From Zymoseptoria tritici IPO323 (Eukaryota; Ascomycota; Dothideomycetes; Mycosphaerellales; Mycosphaerellaceae): a stretch of 64,000 bases of DNA. A model generated the notes under the pieces. It did not search any database. It was given only the letters and a program-made list of their open reading frames with translations, and was not told the origin of the DNA. The DNA is taken from positions 806,001 to 870,000 of the forward strand of contig NC_018211.1 in the NCBI RefSeq assembly GCF_000219625.1. Reading direction: 5' to 3'. Numbering within the stretch: the first letter of the stretch is position 1; each line of letters opens with the position of its first letter. Both the position numbers and the translations under genes were made by a program. Shown piece by piece: positions 42,165 to 51,197 of this stretch.

Positions 42165-43959
42165 ATGATCTACGACCAAAGTCACGCACAGCGTGGACCA
42201 GCCACGGGAGTTGCAGTCTCGACAGCAGAAATTGGACAATTCACACACACTAAAGGGCATCTCAACGACAGGCCCGTCACGAGAGGCGTCCGCGAACCTG
42301 AGCTAGGATACCAGTTGCTCGATAATCTCCTCTACGATGCTTGCGACTCTGGTGATGCGCAGCGAGTGCGCCAGCTGCTCGATGGACCACGCGATGCCAG
42401 CGAAGCTCTTACTGCGCGAGGGCTTGAGCGCGCGCTACAGCATGCTTCCTCTCAGGGCCATGAGGACATAGTGCAGATACTTTTGGATGACGGTGTCAAC
42501 GTGGACTGTCGCAATGGCCTTTCTCCACTCCGCCTTGCGTCCACGGGAGGCCACGATAGAGTAGTTCAGCTTCTGCTCGATCGTGGTGCTAGCATGAAGG
42601 CTCGTATCGGGGACGCTCCTGGTAGCAATGCTCTTAGTGATGCTTCCGCTGGAGGACACGAAACCACAGTAAAGCTGCTGCTAGACAGAGGGGCCAAAGA
42701 CTACGATCCTGCCTTGCATTATGCTTCATGGTGGGGTCAACACAGCATAGTACAACTGCTCCTCAATCGTGGTGCCAATATCGATTCGAAAGACCGCTTG
42801 GGCGAGTCTGCTCTGTTTAAAGCTGCTGAAACAGGCCACGCGAGGATGGTGCAGATGCTCATTGATTCAGGGGCCGATGTCAACGCAATGAACACGGATG
42901 GTCCTGCGCTGCATGCTGCCTCTCGAAACGGCCATCAGACCATAGTACAGCTGCTACTAGATGCGGGTGCCGATATCAACGCAACAGACGATAGAGGATA
43001 TACCGCGCTGCAGGATGCTTCTGCAAACGGCCACCAAGGTATATTGCAGCTCCTCCTGGATGTGTTGCAGGATCCGCCAGGTCCGTCTCCACGGTCTCCG
43101 CAGTCTTTGACCAGACTACTGAGTCCTGGGTTTGGTATTGAATCAGTTTCATCCCCGCGGCACTATCAAGGGCCGACAAGAGATCACCCGGAACAGGGAG
43201 TCTCGGATATGGTCCGAGTCGAGCATGATGACGACGCTGATCACGATGGGCGAGGCTCAAATGCGAGCGTGGTTCCATCCTTTGATCACGAGAGTGGACC
43301 GACAGGTGCATATAGCGGAGCATGGAGCACGCCTTACCAGCCTCGAGCACGAGACGCATTCGTTTCGAATCATGACGGACAAGGCTCAAATGAGGATCCG
43401 AAATATACCACTGACCATGAAAATGCGCCGATGGGAGCCCCGAGCGAACTCCAAAGCCCGTCCTACCACATTCGAGTACAAGAGGTAAACCACTCCGGCC
43501 ATGATGAGCTAGGCTTCCGCGAGGGCTCGGTCCCTGCTTCCAATCGTGAGAGCTCACCGGATGTGGACTATTGGAGGAAACCAGGCTTTGATGGAGGTGA
43601 GGCTCGTTCTGCCGATCGCGAGAGTAGATTGGTGAACGCCCCCCCGGAACTTCAAGCTCATCAATATACTCGAACAAGGTATGCATATCAATCCATCTCA
43701 ATCTCATGACACCTGCAAGACTGACTTCTTCAGCCCGGGCTACCACTGCCTGTTCCCAAATTGTTCCCACATTACGACCCGCAAGGCCGATCTCGAGCGT
43801 CACGTTAGCCGCACGCACCCCAGGGTACTTTTCAACTGTGAGTGGGAACTTTGCGAGCGAAAAGGTCGCTATGGCTTTTCGACGAAAGACAAGATGGTCG
43901 ATCACATGCGCCAAGTGCACGGGGCGGATATACCGAAAAGACGGGGACCGAGACGGTGA
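42165..43959 (+). CDS. Ankyrin-repeat protein with C-terminal C2H2 fingers
   Basis: A 579-residue frame: exon 1 42165-43678, a 55-bp intron (43679-43733, GTATGC...TTCAG), exon 2 43734-43959. It starts MIYDQSHAQRG, repeating a motif 200 residues back in the upstream frame. From about residue 45 to 310 there are some eight ankyrin units, for example VQILLDDGVNVDCRNGLSPL, VQLLLDRGASM, VQLLLNRGANIDSKD and VQLLLDAGADINATDDRGYT. A Gly/Asp/His-rich linker follows, with repeated DHDGRGSN/NHDGQGSN motifs. Exon 2 encodes two C2H2 fingers (YHCLFPNC with HVSRTH; FNCEWELC with HMRQVH). Ankyrin repeats bind proteins; the fingers could bind DNA or protein. Only nine bases separate the ATG from the preceding in-frame TGA, leaving no room for its own promoter. 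Confidence 0.75.
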
Positions 43960-44881
43960 TAAGGCGGCAGTAGGATTTGTGCACTGCATTCAGAGACCTT
44001 GTGGCATCTGGGCAGCGGGGTGTGAAAGAACTATCTGAACCGGGGCACCCCTGCTTGTCCAGCCAGCGGTCGAGAACGCAAAGACTCGACAGGCAAAGAA
44101 CCAGTGTTGGCTGTCAGCTTCGTACAACCAAGAACGGATGGCTGAGCGACTAGCCATACCTTGATCGACATGGCTGAGGCGAACTTCGGCTTCGGTTGGA
44201 CATCGCAATTGCCCATCGCAGATATAAGCATACCTCCAACCCGGATTACGCCACTAGGACTCCAATAGCTCGGTCGGTATAGTGTAAGGTCGAAGGACGA
44301 AAGTATCTTCGTTGCTCTCGTTCGCCTCCTATATACACATCCTCCTTAAACTGTGTTTCCGTTCCCTAGCGCAGACTACACAGTCCAAGCCTACAGGGTT
44401 ATACACATGGCAGTCTGAGCGGGATCGCGGAGGTAGCGATTACCTGCTTCTCTTCCTTCGCCTTCTCACCACAAACAGTAAACGGCCAGTGTACATGCAC
44501 TAGCCAAATTAGGAGCGTCCAGCCGACGACATGCGATCTGCACGTGCGGAAGTGTGGGGAAGCCTCGCCCGAGACCCAAACGAGCTTAGGTGGGAGCTAA
44601 AGAAGAGGAGAGATAGCGAACATCACATCACCTCCAATCCTTATCTCGACGCTGCATCGATCCTCCTGAGAGGGATGGAGGAGCTTACTTGGTAGGGCGG
44701 AGACACGCTCGTACCTCGAGTACATCACCTTGCCTTTCTGCAAACCTCGTTTGCTCTCGATCGGAGCAAGTATTTTCTGCACTCGGCTACCTGTTGCTCG
44801 GCCTGGTATTGCTCGTCGTCCCGGGCCAGCTTCAAGTCTGACAAGTCGCTCCTTCAAAGCAGCAACAAGACTACCGCCAAC
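43960..44881. other. intergenic upstream of the permease
   Basis: No gene is supported. It contains the repeat fragment at 44372-44433. The last 90 bases have promoter-like CAAGACTACCGCC leader sequence. Confidence 0.45.
44372..44433 (+). repeat. dispersed repeat fragment, promoter-element family
   Basis: It runs from GCAGACTACACAGTCCAAGC to GGCAGTCTGAGCGGGATCGC-GGAGG, the same two-part pattern as 32654-32715 and the right end of 39449-39665, with several differences. Confidence 0.4.
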
Positions 44882-46483
44882 ATGGACAAACCCGACCACA
44901 AACCTTCGGACCCGACCTCCTCCCCTCTCACCAAGATACCCTCGCAACCAGGCCACATCACGAACACACCCCTAACCCGCAAATTCTCCATGATCTCTAT
45001 GCTAGCCCTCTCCTTCTGCGTCCTCGGAACATGGTCAACCTTCGCACAAGGCCTCGCATCTGGCCTGACATCCGGCGGACCCATCGCCATCCTTTGGGGT
45101 CTAGTCCTGGTCTTCATCTGTAACATCTGCGTTGCAGTCTCGCTCGGCGAGCTCTGCAGCGCCATGCCGACGGCTCTCGGTCAAGCATACTGGGTCCACC
45201 GACTATGGAGCGGAGGACGCTTCATGAGTTATATGTGTGCTTGGATCAACACGTTTGGATGGTGGACGTTGACGGCTTCGCAAGTGGCGTTCATGACGGA
45301 CTTTATTTTGGGGTTGAAAGTGCTGTTTGAAGAGGAGTGGAGGCCGGCAGGTCAGGGATGGGTGAGGTTCTTGCTGTATGTGGGGATTACGGTGGCGTTG
45401 ACGCTGGTCAATGTTACCGCTTGTAGGAGGGATCGCATCTTGCCGATCTTCAACAATTTCGTTGGGGTGTGGTTCGTTGGGTTGTTCTTTGTGTTCTCGT
45501 TGGCTTTGTTGATTGCGGTTGGAACAAAAAGTGGACAGACATTCCAGTCACCGGAGTTTGTGTTTGGGAGATGGGTGAACGAGACCGGATGGAATGATGG
45601 TGTGGTTTGGTTCCTTGGATTGCTGCAGGCGGCATATGGACTGACGGCGTTCGATGCGGTGATCCACATGGTCGAAGAAATGCCCATGCCGAGGAAGAAT
45701 GGTCCGAGAGTCATCTGGCTGGCTGTGCTGTGCGGCGCCGTGACAGGCTTCATATTCATGGTGGTCTGCCTGTTCTGCATCCAGGATTTGCCGGTGCTGT
45801 TGGATGGTCCGACCGGTCTGCCGTTCATGGAACTCGTCCGCCAAACTATCGGGCTACAAGGAGGTGCTGCTCTGCTTTCTCTCTTCGTCTTCAACGGTCT
45901 TGGCCAAGGCGTCAGCATCGCCACGTCTGGAAGTCGCTTGACCTGGGGTTTCGCTCGAGACGGTGGTCTCCCCTTCAGCGGCTTCTTCTCCTTTGTCGAT
46001 CCGGTATGGAAGGTTCCCGCTCGTGCTCTCTGGTTGCAAGGATCCTTAATCGGTCTGGTCGGAGTCCTTTACCTCTTCGCCGAGAACGTACTCACGGCCA
46101 TCCTCGCCGTGAGCACCATTGCGCTGACAATATCATATGGCATGCCGATCTTGACATTACTACTGGTTGGCCGCGACAAGATGCCACACGGAGGAGTATT
46201 CAAGCTGGGCAAATTCGGCCCGGTGGTGAACTGGATCAGCGTCATCTACTGCGCTGTTACGACGGTGTTCTTCTTCTTCCCTTCTTCGCCGAACCCAACG
46301 CCTGGCGATATGAACTACGCAATCGCCGTCTTCGGGGTGATGCTCGTGGTCGCGCTTGCGTTCTGGTTGGTCATGGGTCGAAAAACGTACTTGAAGACCG
46401 ACGACTCGGCGATGCGGATGGAAATGGCAAGGAGACTAGAAGTGGACGAACCTATCGGAGAAGCATGGAGCAAGGGGTCTTGA
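44882..46483 (+). CDS. Amino-acid/choline permease, APC superfamily
   Basis: A 533-residue intronless membrane transporter with about 12 hydrophobic spans. Markers are TRKFSMISMLALSFCVLGTW with TFAQGLASGLTSGGP (helix 1 with the unwound GlyxxGly-type region), the conserved CNICVAVSLGELCSAMPTAL, GQAYWVHRL, WINTFGWWTLTASQ, GLTAFDAVIHMVEEMPMPRK and TSGSRLTWGFARDGGLPFSG. This pattern fits fungal permeases annotated as GABA or choline transporters (Uga4/Hnm1-like), which use a proton gradient to import amines or amino acids. The N- and C-termini are hydrophilic and cytosolic. Exact substrate cannot be told from sequence. Confidence 0.92.
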   Translation: MDKPDHKPSDPTSSPLTKIPSQPGHITNTPLTRKFSMISMLALSFCVLGTWSTFAQGLASGLTSGGPIAILWGLVLVFICNICVAVSLGELCSAMPTALGQAYWVHRLWSGGRFMSYMCAWINTFGWWTLTASQVAFMTDFILGLKVLFEEEWRPAGQGWVRFLLYVGITVALTLVNVTACRRDRILPIFNNFVGVWFVGLFFVFSLALLIAVGTKSGQTFQSPEFVFGRWVNETGWNDGVVWFLGLLQAAYGLTAFDAVIHMVEEMPMPRKNGPRVIWLAVLCGAVTGFIFMVVCLFCIQDLPVLLDGPTGLPFMELVRQTIGLQGGAALLSLFVFNGLGQGVSIATSGSRLTWGFARDGGLPFSGFFSFVDPVWKVPARALWLQGSLIGLVGVLYLFAENVLTAILAVSTIALTISYGMPILTLLLVGRDKMPHGGVFKLGKFGPVVNWISVIYCAVTTVFFFFPSSPNPTPGDMNYAIAVFGVMLVVALAFWLVMGRKTYLKTDDSAMRMEMARRLEVDEPIGEAWSKGS

Positions 46484-46855
46484 AGAGTATGTCGAAAAGA
46501 TTCACCATGACATTCGTTTTATTCGTGGGTTCAATTGCAAAATAACGCCGTTGAGCTATGCTACTGTCGTGGGGTAGGAAAGTCTCTCATCGACCACGGA
46601 TGATCATGGAGGCTTACCACTACTGCTGTCGGCATAGCGTGCCAGCTTGCCTTTCGAGAGCCGTGTAGCAGCTCAAGTGTCGGTTCGTGAAGTGACTCGC
46701 ATCATCTTAGGTGATGAAGGAGGTTGCTCGATCGCGAGCAGGTGATAGGAAGGAACCCATCAGCGCCGATAGGCGAGGTCGTTGCCGGAAGAGCTGAGAG
46801 TGGGAAGATCAGTACCGTTGCTGACCATTTGACATGGTAGGTGAAGCGCAACAAC
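46484..46855. other. convergent 3' region
   Basis: Tail-to-tail spacer between the permease and the small gene on the minus strand. No gene is supported. Confidence 0.5.
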
Positions 46856-47344
46856 TTACTCGTCCTTCTCCTTAGCTTCCTTCGCAGCCTTCTGCTCGGT
46901 CTCCTGCTGCTCCAAGAGAGCCAAAGTCTGACGAGCGATGCGAACGGCAGGGTCGTTGGCGGTCTCGATGGAGTCGTACTGGAGAGTCTTACGCTGCTCA
47001 TCAAGAGCCTGCCTAGCCGCGAGGGTAGCCGCTTCACCATCCTGGATGGTCTCGACGATGTACTCGCCAGCGTCAGGCAACGTGCCGTCGTTGGCGCGAA
47101 GGGCACGGTAGACCTTGTCGATGTTGGCACCTGTAGAACGTTAGAATGGTGGACGGATCGAGAGACTTGCGCTCCACATACCGGTACGGACGATCTTGTG
47201 ACTCTTCTCGAGCTCCTGGGAGACGTTGTACCAGAAGCCGGAGGAACGGGCGATCGGGGTGTTGCTCTTGATCTCGCTTGCGACAGCGGATTTGATGGCC
47301 TCGCGGACGATGGCATTGCCCAAGTCGGCGGTGAAGGTTTCCAT
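46856..47344 (-). CDS. small conserved-looking helical protein, function unknown
   Basis: A 145-residue protein from exons 47344-47182 and 47130-46856, with a 51-bp intron (GTATGT, CTAAC, ACAG) in phase 1. The start is METFTADLGNAIVREAIKSA, then KSNTPIARSSGFWYNVSQEL, and after the intron ANIDKVYRALRANDGTLPDA. The second half is a long charged helix (ARQTLALLEQQETEQ) ending in a Lys/Glu tail. The codons of exon 2 use C-ending triplets almost exclusively, as in highly expressed fungal genes. The frame is open to an ATG at 47512, which would add a 56-residue Leu/Ser-rich leader, perhaps a targeting peptide, but more likely 5' UTR. I do not recognise the family. Confidence 0.72.
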
Positions 47345-48214
47345 GCTTGCGACGAGTCGGGATGTGAGTTGGGTGAGAGGGAACAACGGATGGTACGCTG
47401 TGGCTGTGGAGGACCGGGAGGTGTTGAGGAGCTGGAATGGAAGTAGTGTAGAGGGGAGAGGTAAAAGATTTAGGGCGAGGTCACAAACCAAGGCGTGTAC
47501 GTTTGCAAACATTCACCCGCATCTTCCAGAATGGCAAATGTTTAGCGGAAGGTGAATCAGGACAATCACCACAAGTCGAGGATTCACCTTGTGCATTTAC
47601 ATCAGAACGTTCAAATGCTAAAACCAAACATGGACAAGGGGAATGAGGTACGTGATTTGAACATATTGTAGATATAAGGACATCGTACGTATTCTTGTAG
47701 CTCTGTTCAGGCGGTGCTAGCAATTCGATTCCGTTCACGTGAAAGTCTTGGCGGGAGCTGTTTTGGCCGCAAAACTACGCAAGACGAAGAACATACACTA
47801 TCTGGAGCTTTTTTTCAGGCTAACCATTCTATAGCATCGTACAATGGTCTCTCGTCGCTCCAATTTCAACATGCAAAAGATTAAAACATTCAACATCTTG
47901 CTTCGAACTCGGGCCGCCCCTGAACTTGCGGCATGTTTGTCCGCAAAACAAAATAAGAAACCACTCAGCTAGCTTCACTCAATCAGCATCGAGCTAACCT
48001 TAAGATCTGCCAACTGTGCGTTTTGCGTTTCTTGCAGATCGATTAATCTGTTTGTATATAACGCTCCCTTCTGAGGAAACTCGCTCATCAGACATCACCA
48101 CTTCTATGCTTGATCAAGACCAACATCATAGCTCGCTTACCGTAAACATGCCTCGCTTGAGTCCACCGATAATTCAAGAGAGCCTGTACAAATATTTGAA
48201 TCCCCACGCACGCC
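47345..48214. other. intergenic stretch holding a third repeat copy
   Basis: No protein gene is supported. The region is more A/T-rich than its surroundings and includes the element at 47900-48062. Confidence 0.45.
47900..48062 (-). repeat. repeat element copy 3 with pol III-like boxes
   Basis: It resembles the pair at 22.8-23.1 kb. On the minus strand it shows TATA-like GTTATATACAAA, an A-box-like TAGCTGAGTGGTTTC that is closer to consensus than in the other copies, a GCGG/CCGC hairpin, the shared TTCAGGGGCGGCCCG and a B-box-like GAGTTCGAAGC, followed by T runs. The 68-base inverted-end core of the other copies is not conserved here. Confidence 0.45.
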
Positions 48215-48796
48215 TCACATCAATACACAACACCGCAGTCGTTTCGGTAGTGTCTCCTTCTTCCCCTTACTTCTCCCCCTTTCCGCAGCTTCTCTCAAGC
48301 TCGTTAGTCTCTGTTCCTTCCTTTCCGCACACATCATGCTCCGATATCTTCTGACCGCCGCCAACGCAGCCGCTCGATCTCCCGCTGCGATAAGTTCGTC
48401 TGCGTCTGGCACTGGCACCATCGGTACGGCCGCCTTGTCATTGCTCGAGCGAAGCTGCTTCTTCCTTCTCATGTTTTCGCTTTGCAGTTGGACTGCGGAG
48501 ACGAGCTGCTGACAGCGTTCGGTGCATTGTTGGTACTGTCGGGCGGGGCAGGTGGCTAGGAAGTGCTCGAGTGAGGCGAGAGATGGTTGACGGAGGGGTG
48601 GTTGGTACATTGGATGGAGCTGAGTGGTATCCGCGGGTGACGAAGGAGCTCTCAACTCGAATGATGGATATGCGGACCACGTTGGGCAGTCCGTGGATGT
48701 GATCGCTGACTGGACTATCGTGTGTAATACTGACAGATTTTGGGCACTTGAGCAATCTGCAGGAAAACTCTCGAGGGAATAGAGCAACGATCGCAT
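48215..48796 (-). CDS. Unknown protein with C-terminal CCaaX prenylation motif (CCVLM)
   Basis: A 193-residue frame from the ATG at 48796. The N-terminal half is Ser/Pro-rich with scattered cysteines. A helical, charged half follows (SASVQLQSENMRR-like segment, then ADELIAAGDRAAALAAVRRY). The end is strongly basic and closes with KRLRCCVLM. CVLM fits a CaaX box for farnesyl or geranylgeranyl transfer, and the cysteine just before it could be palmitoylated, as in Ras-type tails. The gene is head-to-head with another gene ending CCVIM, only 145 bases between start codons. No known domain was recognised, and the N-terminal half could contain an unrecognised intron. Confidence 0.55.
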   Translation of the reverse strand: MRSLLYSLESFPADCSSAQNLSVLHTIVQSAITSTDCPTWSAYPSFELRAPSSPADTTQLHPMYQPPLRQPSLASLEHFLATCPARQYQQCTERCQQLVSAVQLQSENMRRKKQLRSSNDKAAVPMVPVPDADELIAAGDRAAALAAVRRYRSMMCAERKEQRLTSLREAAERGRSKGKKETLPKRLRCCVLM

Positions 48797-48941
48797 GTTT
48801 GCGAGTGTGTTTATGCAGTGAATAGAGCTCCAGGAGGTATTCAATACGACATCTACCTATGTCATACAGGAAGAGAATAGCACATCACCGGAATGGACAG
48901 CAACGTCACCCACGTCTGGAAAAGAGCTACCCATCACAACA

Positions 48942-49784
48942 ATGCCGATCCCGCCTGGCCAGAATCCCTTCTTCCTAACGAAGGCGCACGATGTCACCAA
49001 TGCAGGATCTCCACAGCCGCCTCGCAATCAGTCGCATCAACAGGCGGCTTTTCCACCACGGCCGGCATCTGTCCCTCCTCAACAAGCAGCTCCACCGCCA
49101 CGACAGGCGAGCTTCCCGCCACGGCAGACGTCTCTTCCACCGCGACAGGCGTCATTCCACTCGCCTCAACAAGCAGCTCCTCCACCACGACAGGCGTCCT
49201 ATCACCCGCCACGACAGGCGTCTGTCCCACCTCGACAGGCCTCTTATCACCCACCACGACAACCGTCTCTCCCACCTCAGCCCTACCAAAACCCCGGCAT
49301 GCCACACTCCCCTCGCCCATCGAATCATCCTCAGCTTCAGCAGCCCGTAGTACCCTACAATTCAAACTTCCAAGCTCCCAATCCCAACGTCCGCGGCAAC
49401 ACGCCTGGCCCTTCCCCTCCCAACGCTCACGCCAACCTCCGATGGCGAGTCCCCAAACCCGGCACCCCTAGACCCAAACCACCCTCTTTCAACCAACAAA
49501 TGGCACGCATGAATCCGAACTATCAATACCCATTTCCACCGCCACAGCCTCAAAGGCAGAAGCCAGGGAAGAAGAAGCGGAGTAAGCCGAATGCGAAGAA
49601 AGATGCTTGGCGAGCAGCGGAGGCGGCGTCGAGGGCTGAGTGGGAGGTGGCAGGGCCGCAGATGGGGCAGTCGAGGAGAGGTGGTAGGAGAGATCGCAAG
49701 GCAGAGAGAAAGGAGTATGTGGCCGGGCTGAACATGGAGGGGAGCTGGGGAAACAAGAAGAGCTCTTGTTGTGTGATTATGTAG
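48942..49784 (+). CDS. Proline/glutamine-rich repeat protein with CCaaX motif (CCVIM)
   Basis: A 280-residue low-complexity protein. Residues about 25-120 are an imperfect tandem repeat of six to eight residues (PPRQAS, PPRQTS, SPQQAA), encoded by a minisatellite at about 49050-49270. The middle is Pro/Asn-rich (VRGNTPGPSPPNAHANLRWR). The C-terminal third is basic and helical (KPGKKKRSKPNAKKDAWRAA) and ends NKKSSCCVIM. CVIM is a strong farnesylation signal, and the extra cysteine invites palmitoylation, so the protein is probably anchored to a membrane. Proline-rich repeats often bind SH3, WW or MYND-type domains. No family name is known to me. The divergent neighbour carries the same type of tail. 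Confidence 0.7.
   Translation: MPIPPGQNPFFLTKAHDVTNAGSPQPPRNQSHQQAAFPPRPASVPPQQAAPPPRQASFPPRQTSLPPRQASFHSPQQAAPPPRQASYHPPRQASVPPRQASYHPPRQPSLPPQPYQNPGMPHSPRPSNHPQLQQPVVPYNSNFQAPNPNVRGNTPGPSPPNAHANLRWRVPKPGTPRPKPPSFNQQMARMNPNYQYPFPPPQPQRQKPGKKKRSKPNAKKDAWRAAEAASRAEWEVAGPQMGQSRRGGRRDRKAERKEYVAGLNMEGSWGNKKSSCCVIM
49050..49270 (+). repeat. coding minisatellite, PPRQAS-type units
   Basis: Degenerate tandem units around CCACGACAGGCG(T/A)C and CAACAAGCAGCTCC repeat about ten times inside the CCVIM gene, the unit length usually a multiple of three. Confidence 0.75.
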
Positions 49785-50336
49785 AGGAGAGGAGGCGTGG
49801 CTTTTTGTAGACTGAATCAATGAACACAGACTGGTATAATAGAAGCTCTTACAGTCGTTGATCGCTCCGGAGGAGCAGGGACGTACAAAAGCCATTGGGA
49901 CATTGTCGGGTAGCGGAAAGGAATCGTTCTGTAAGGAGTCAGGTATAGGATTGTGCTTCCACAGCGGATTGACTTGCAACCGTGTGGGCCACAGCATGGT
50001 CCAAATGGACACGATGGATCCGTGAAGCCCGCCCCTAGTTCGGTACAGACCGCCACACCATGTTGCTACCGTCCTGTGTCTCCTCCTACGAGCTCTGCGA
50101 GATTGTTGACAACAATCCGTTGTCTCAATGATGTGACCCTCAGCGCAAGGGCGTTATCGATGGAATTTTAGAAGGAGAAGGTCGTGGATCAAAGTAAATC
50201 CGGAAACCATGTCCCACATAAGGTTCGCGCTAACGCACGTCATTCCTGCGGAGTGAGGTGAACTTTTCGAAGCTCCAATGCGCAACAACACAATAACGTT
50301 ATCCAGGAAGAACAGCACGCCTCTCCACCGCCCACC
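49785..50336. other. intergenic upstream of the pICln gene
   Basis: No gene is supported on either strand. Confidence 0.5.
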
Positions 50337-51197
50337 ATGGCCGTCGAACCGCTTGATACTGCTCCGGCTCTTGGCGACTTCACGCTCCTCAACGAATACA
50401 CCTCGCAAACCCCCGGCACCTTCTTCGGCGGCCTCCCCGTCCTCCACCTACACGCTCCCTCCGCGACGATCAAACTCCAATCATCCGACGCCGCCTCACA
50501 TCCCGACTTCGCTGCCCTCGCCGATCCATCTACGGTTTCCGCGTCAAGCGATGGACCTCTCCACATTCCTTCTATCGACATCTGGATCACCTCCCGCGCC
50601 CTGCTGCTATGGTCAACAACACACTCCAAAGGCCTGACAATACCCTACCCCGTTATCACAGTCACCGCGCAAGACCGGACAGAAGTCCTCCTCGAACTAA
50701 ATCTCTCCGCGCCAGACGCATCCGACGAGGACCTCGACTTCCTCCAGCTCCGCCTGATCGCGAATGAAGTCTCTCACCACGCCGCGGCGACAGCGGACGC
50801 AGGAGGAGCCAATGGCACAGAAGAGCAAGCCTCGGCGAAGAAAGTCTTCAGAGCGATCTCAGATTGTCAAGAGTTGAACCCTGATCCACCGGCACAAGGC
50901 GAAGACGGAGAAGAGGAGGGAGGGTTTGATCCCACGGCTCCTGGAGCGACGGGCTGGATTACGAGTGAGAATATGGCAGACTTTATGGATGAGAATGGGG
51001 AGTTCAAGATGCCGGAGGGCATGGCTGTCATTGGTGGGGAAGAGGATGAGGAGGAGAGTGCAGAGGGAGCACAGCAGAATGGGCTGGGCGAAGGTGCGGG
51101 GAGGAGGAGAACTGCGGCGGAGATTGATGGTGGAGATGCGGAGCAGGGCGCAGAGGGAGTAGACGGTGAGGAGAGTAAGTGGCAGCGGACGGGTTGA
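50337..51197 (+). CDS. pICln-like protein (methylosome subunit, Voldacs/ICln family)
   Basis: A 286-residue intronless protein with the PH-like ICln domain. Conserved features are GTFFGGLPVLHLHAPSATIK (Gly-rich first strands), the W-ITSRALLLWSTTHSKGLTIPYP segment, VITVTAQDRTEVLLELNLSA, then acidic loops. The C-terminal part is very acidic and contains the GWITSENMADFMDENGEF block that is typical of fungal and animal pICln. In animals and fission yeast pICln delivers Sm proteins to the PRMT5 methylosome during snRNP assembly. The last 60 residues are Glu/Gly-rich. The ATG is preceded by CACC, a good fungal context. Confidence 0.85.
   Translation: MAVEPLDTAPALGDFTLLNEYTSQTPGTFFGGLPVLHLHAPSATIKLQSSDAASHPDFAALADPSTVSASSDGPLHIPSIDIWITSRALLLWSTTHSKGLTIPYPVITVTAQDRTEVLLELNLSAPDASDEDLDFLQLRLIANEVSHHAAATADAGGANGTEEQASAKKVFRAISDCQELNPDPPAQGEDGEEEGGFDPTAPGATGWITSENMADFMDENGEFKMPEGMAVIGGEEDEEESAEGAQQNGLGEGAGRRRTAAEIDGGDAEQGAEGVDGEESKWQRTG

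Noticed and set aside
42976..43989. 337-codon minus-strand frame
   Set aside because: Antisense to the ankyrin/C2H2 gene; no known domain and it ignores the well-supported intron.
44250..44330. possible tRNA (GGTATAGTG-like A-box)
   Set aside because: No B-box or acceptor stem at the right distance.
45607..46545. 312-codon plus-strand frame overlapping the permease
   Set aside because: Alternative frame of the permease; no motifs, while the permease frame has all family blocks.
46841..47446. 201-codon plus-strand frame
   Set aside because: It runs antisense through both exons and the intron of the small helical gene, whose splice sites and codon use are much better.
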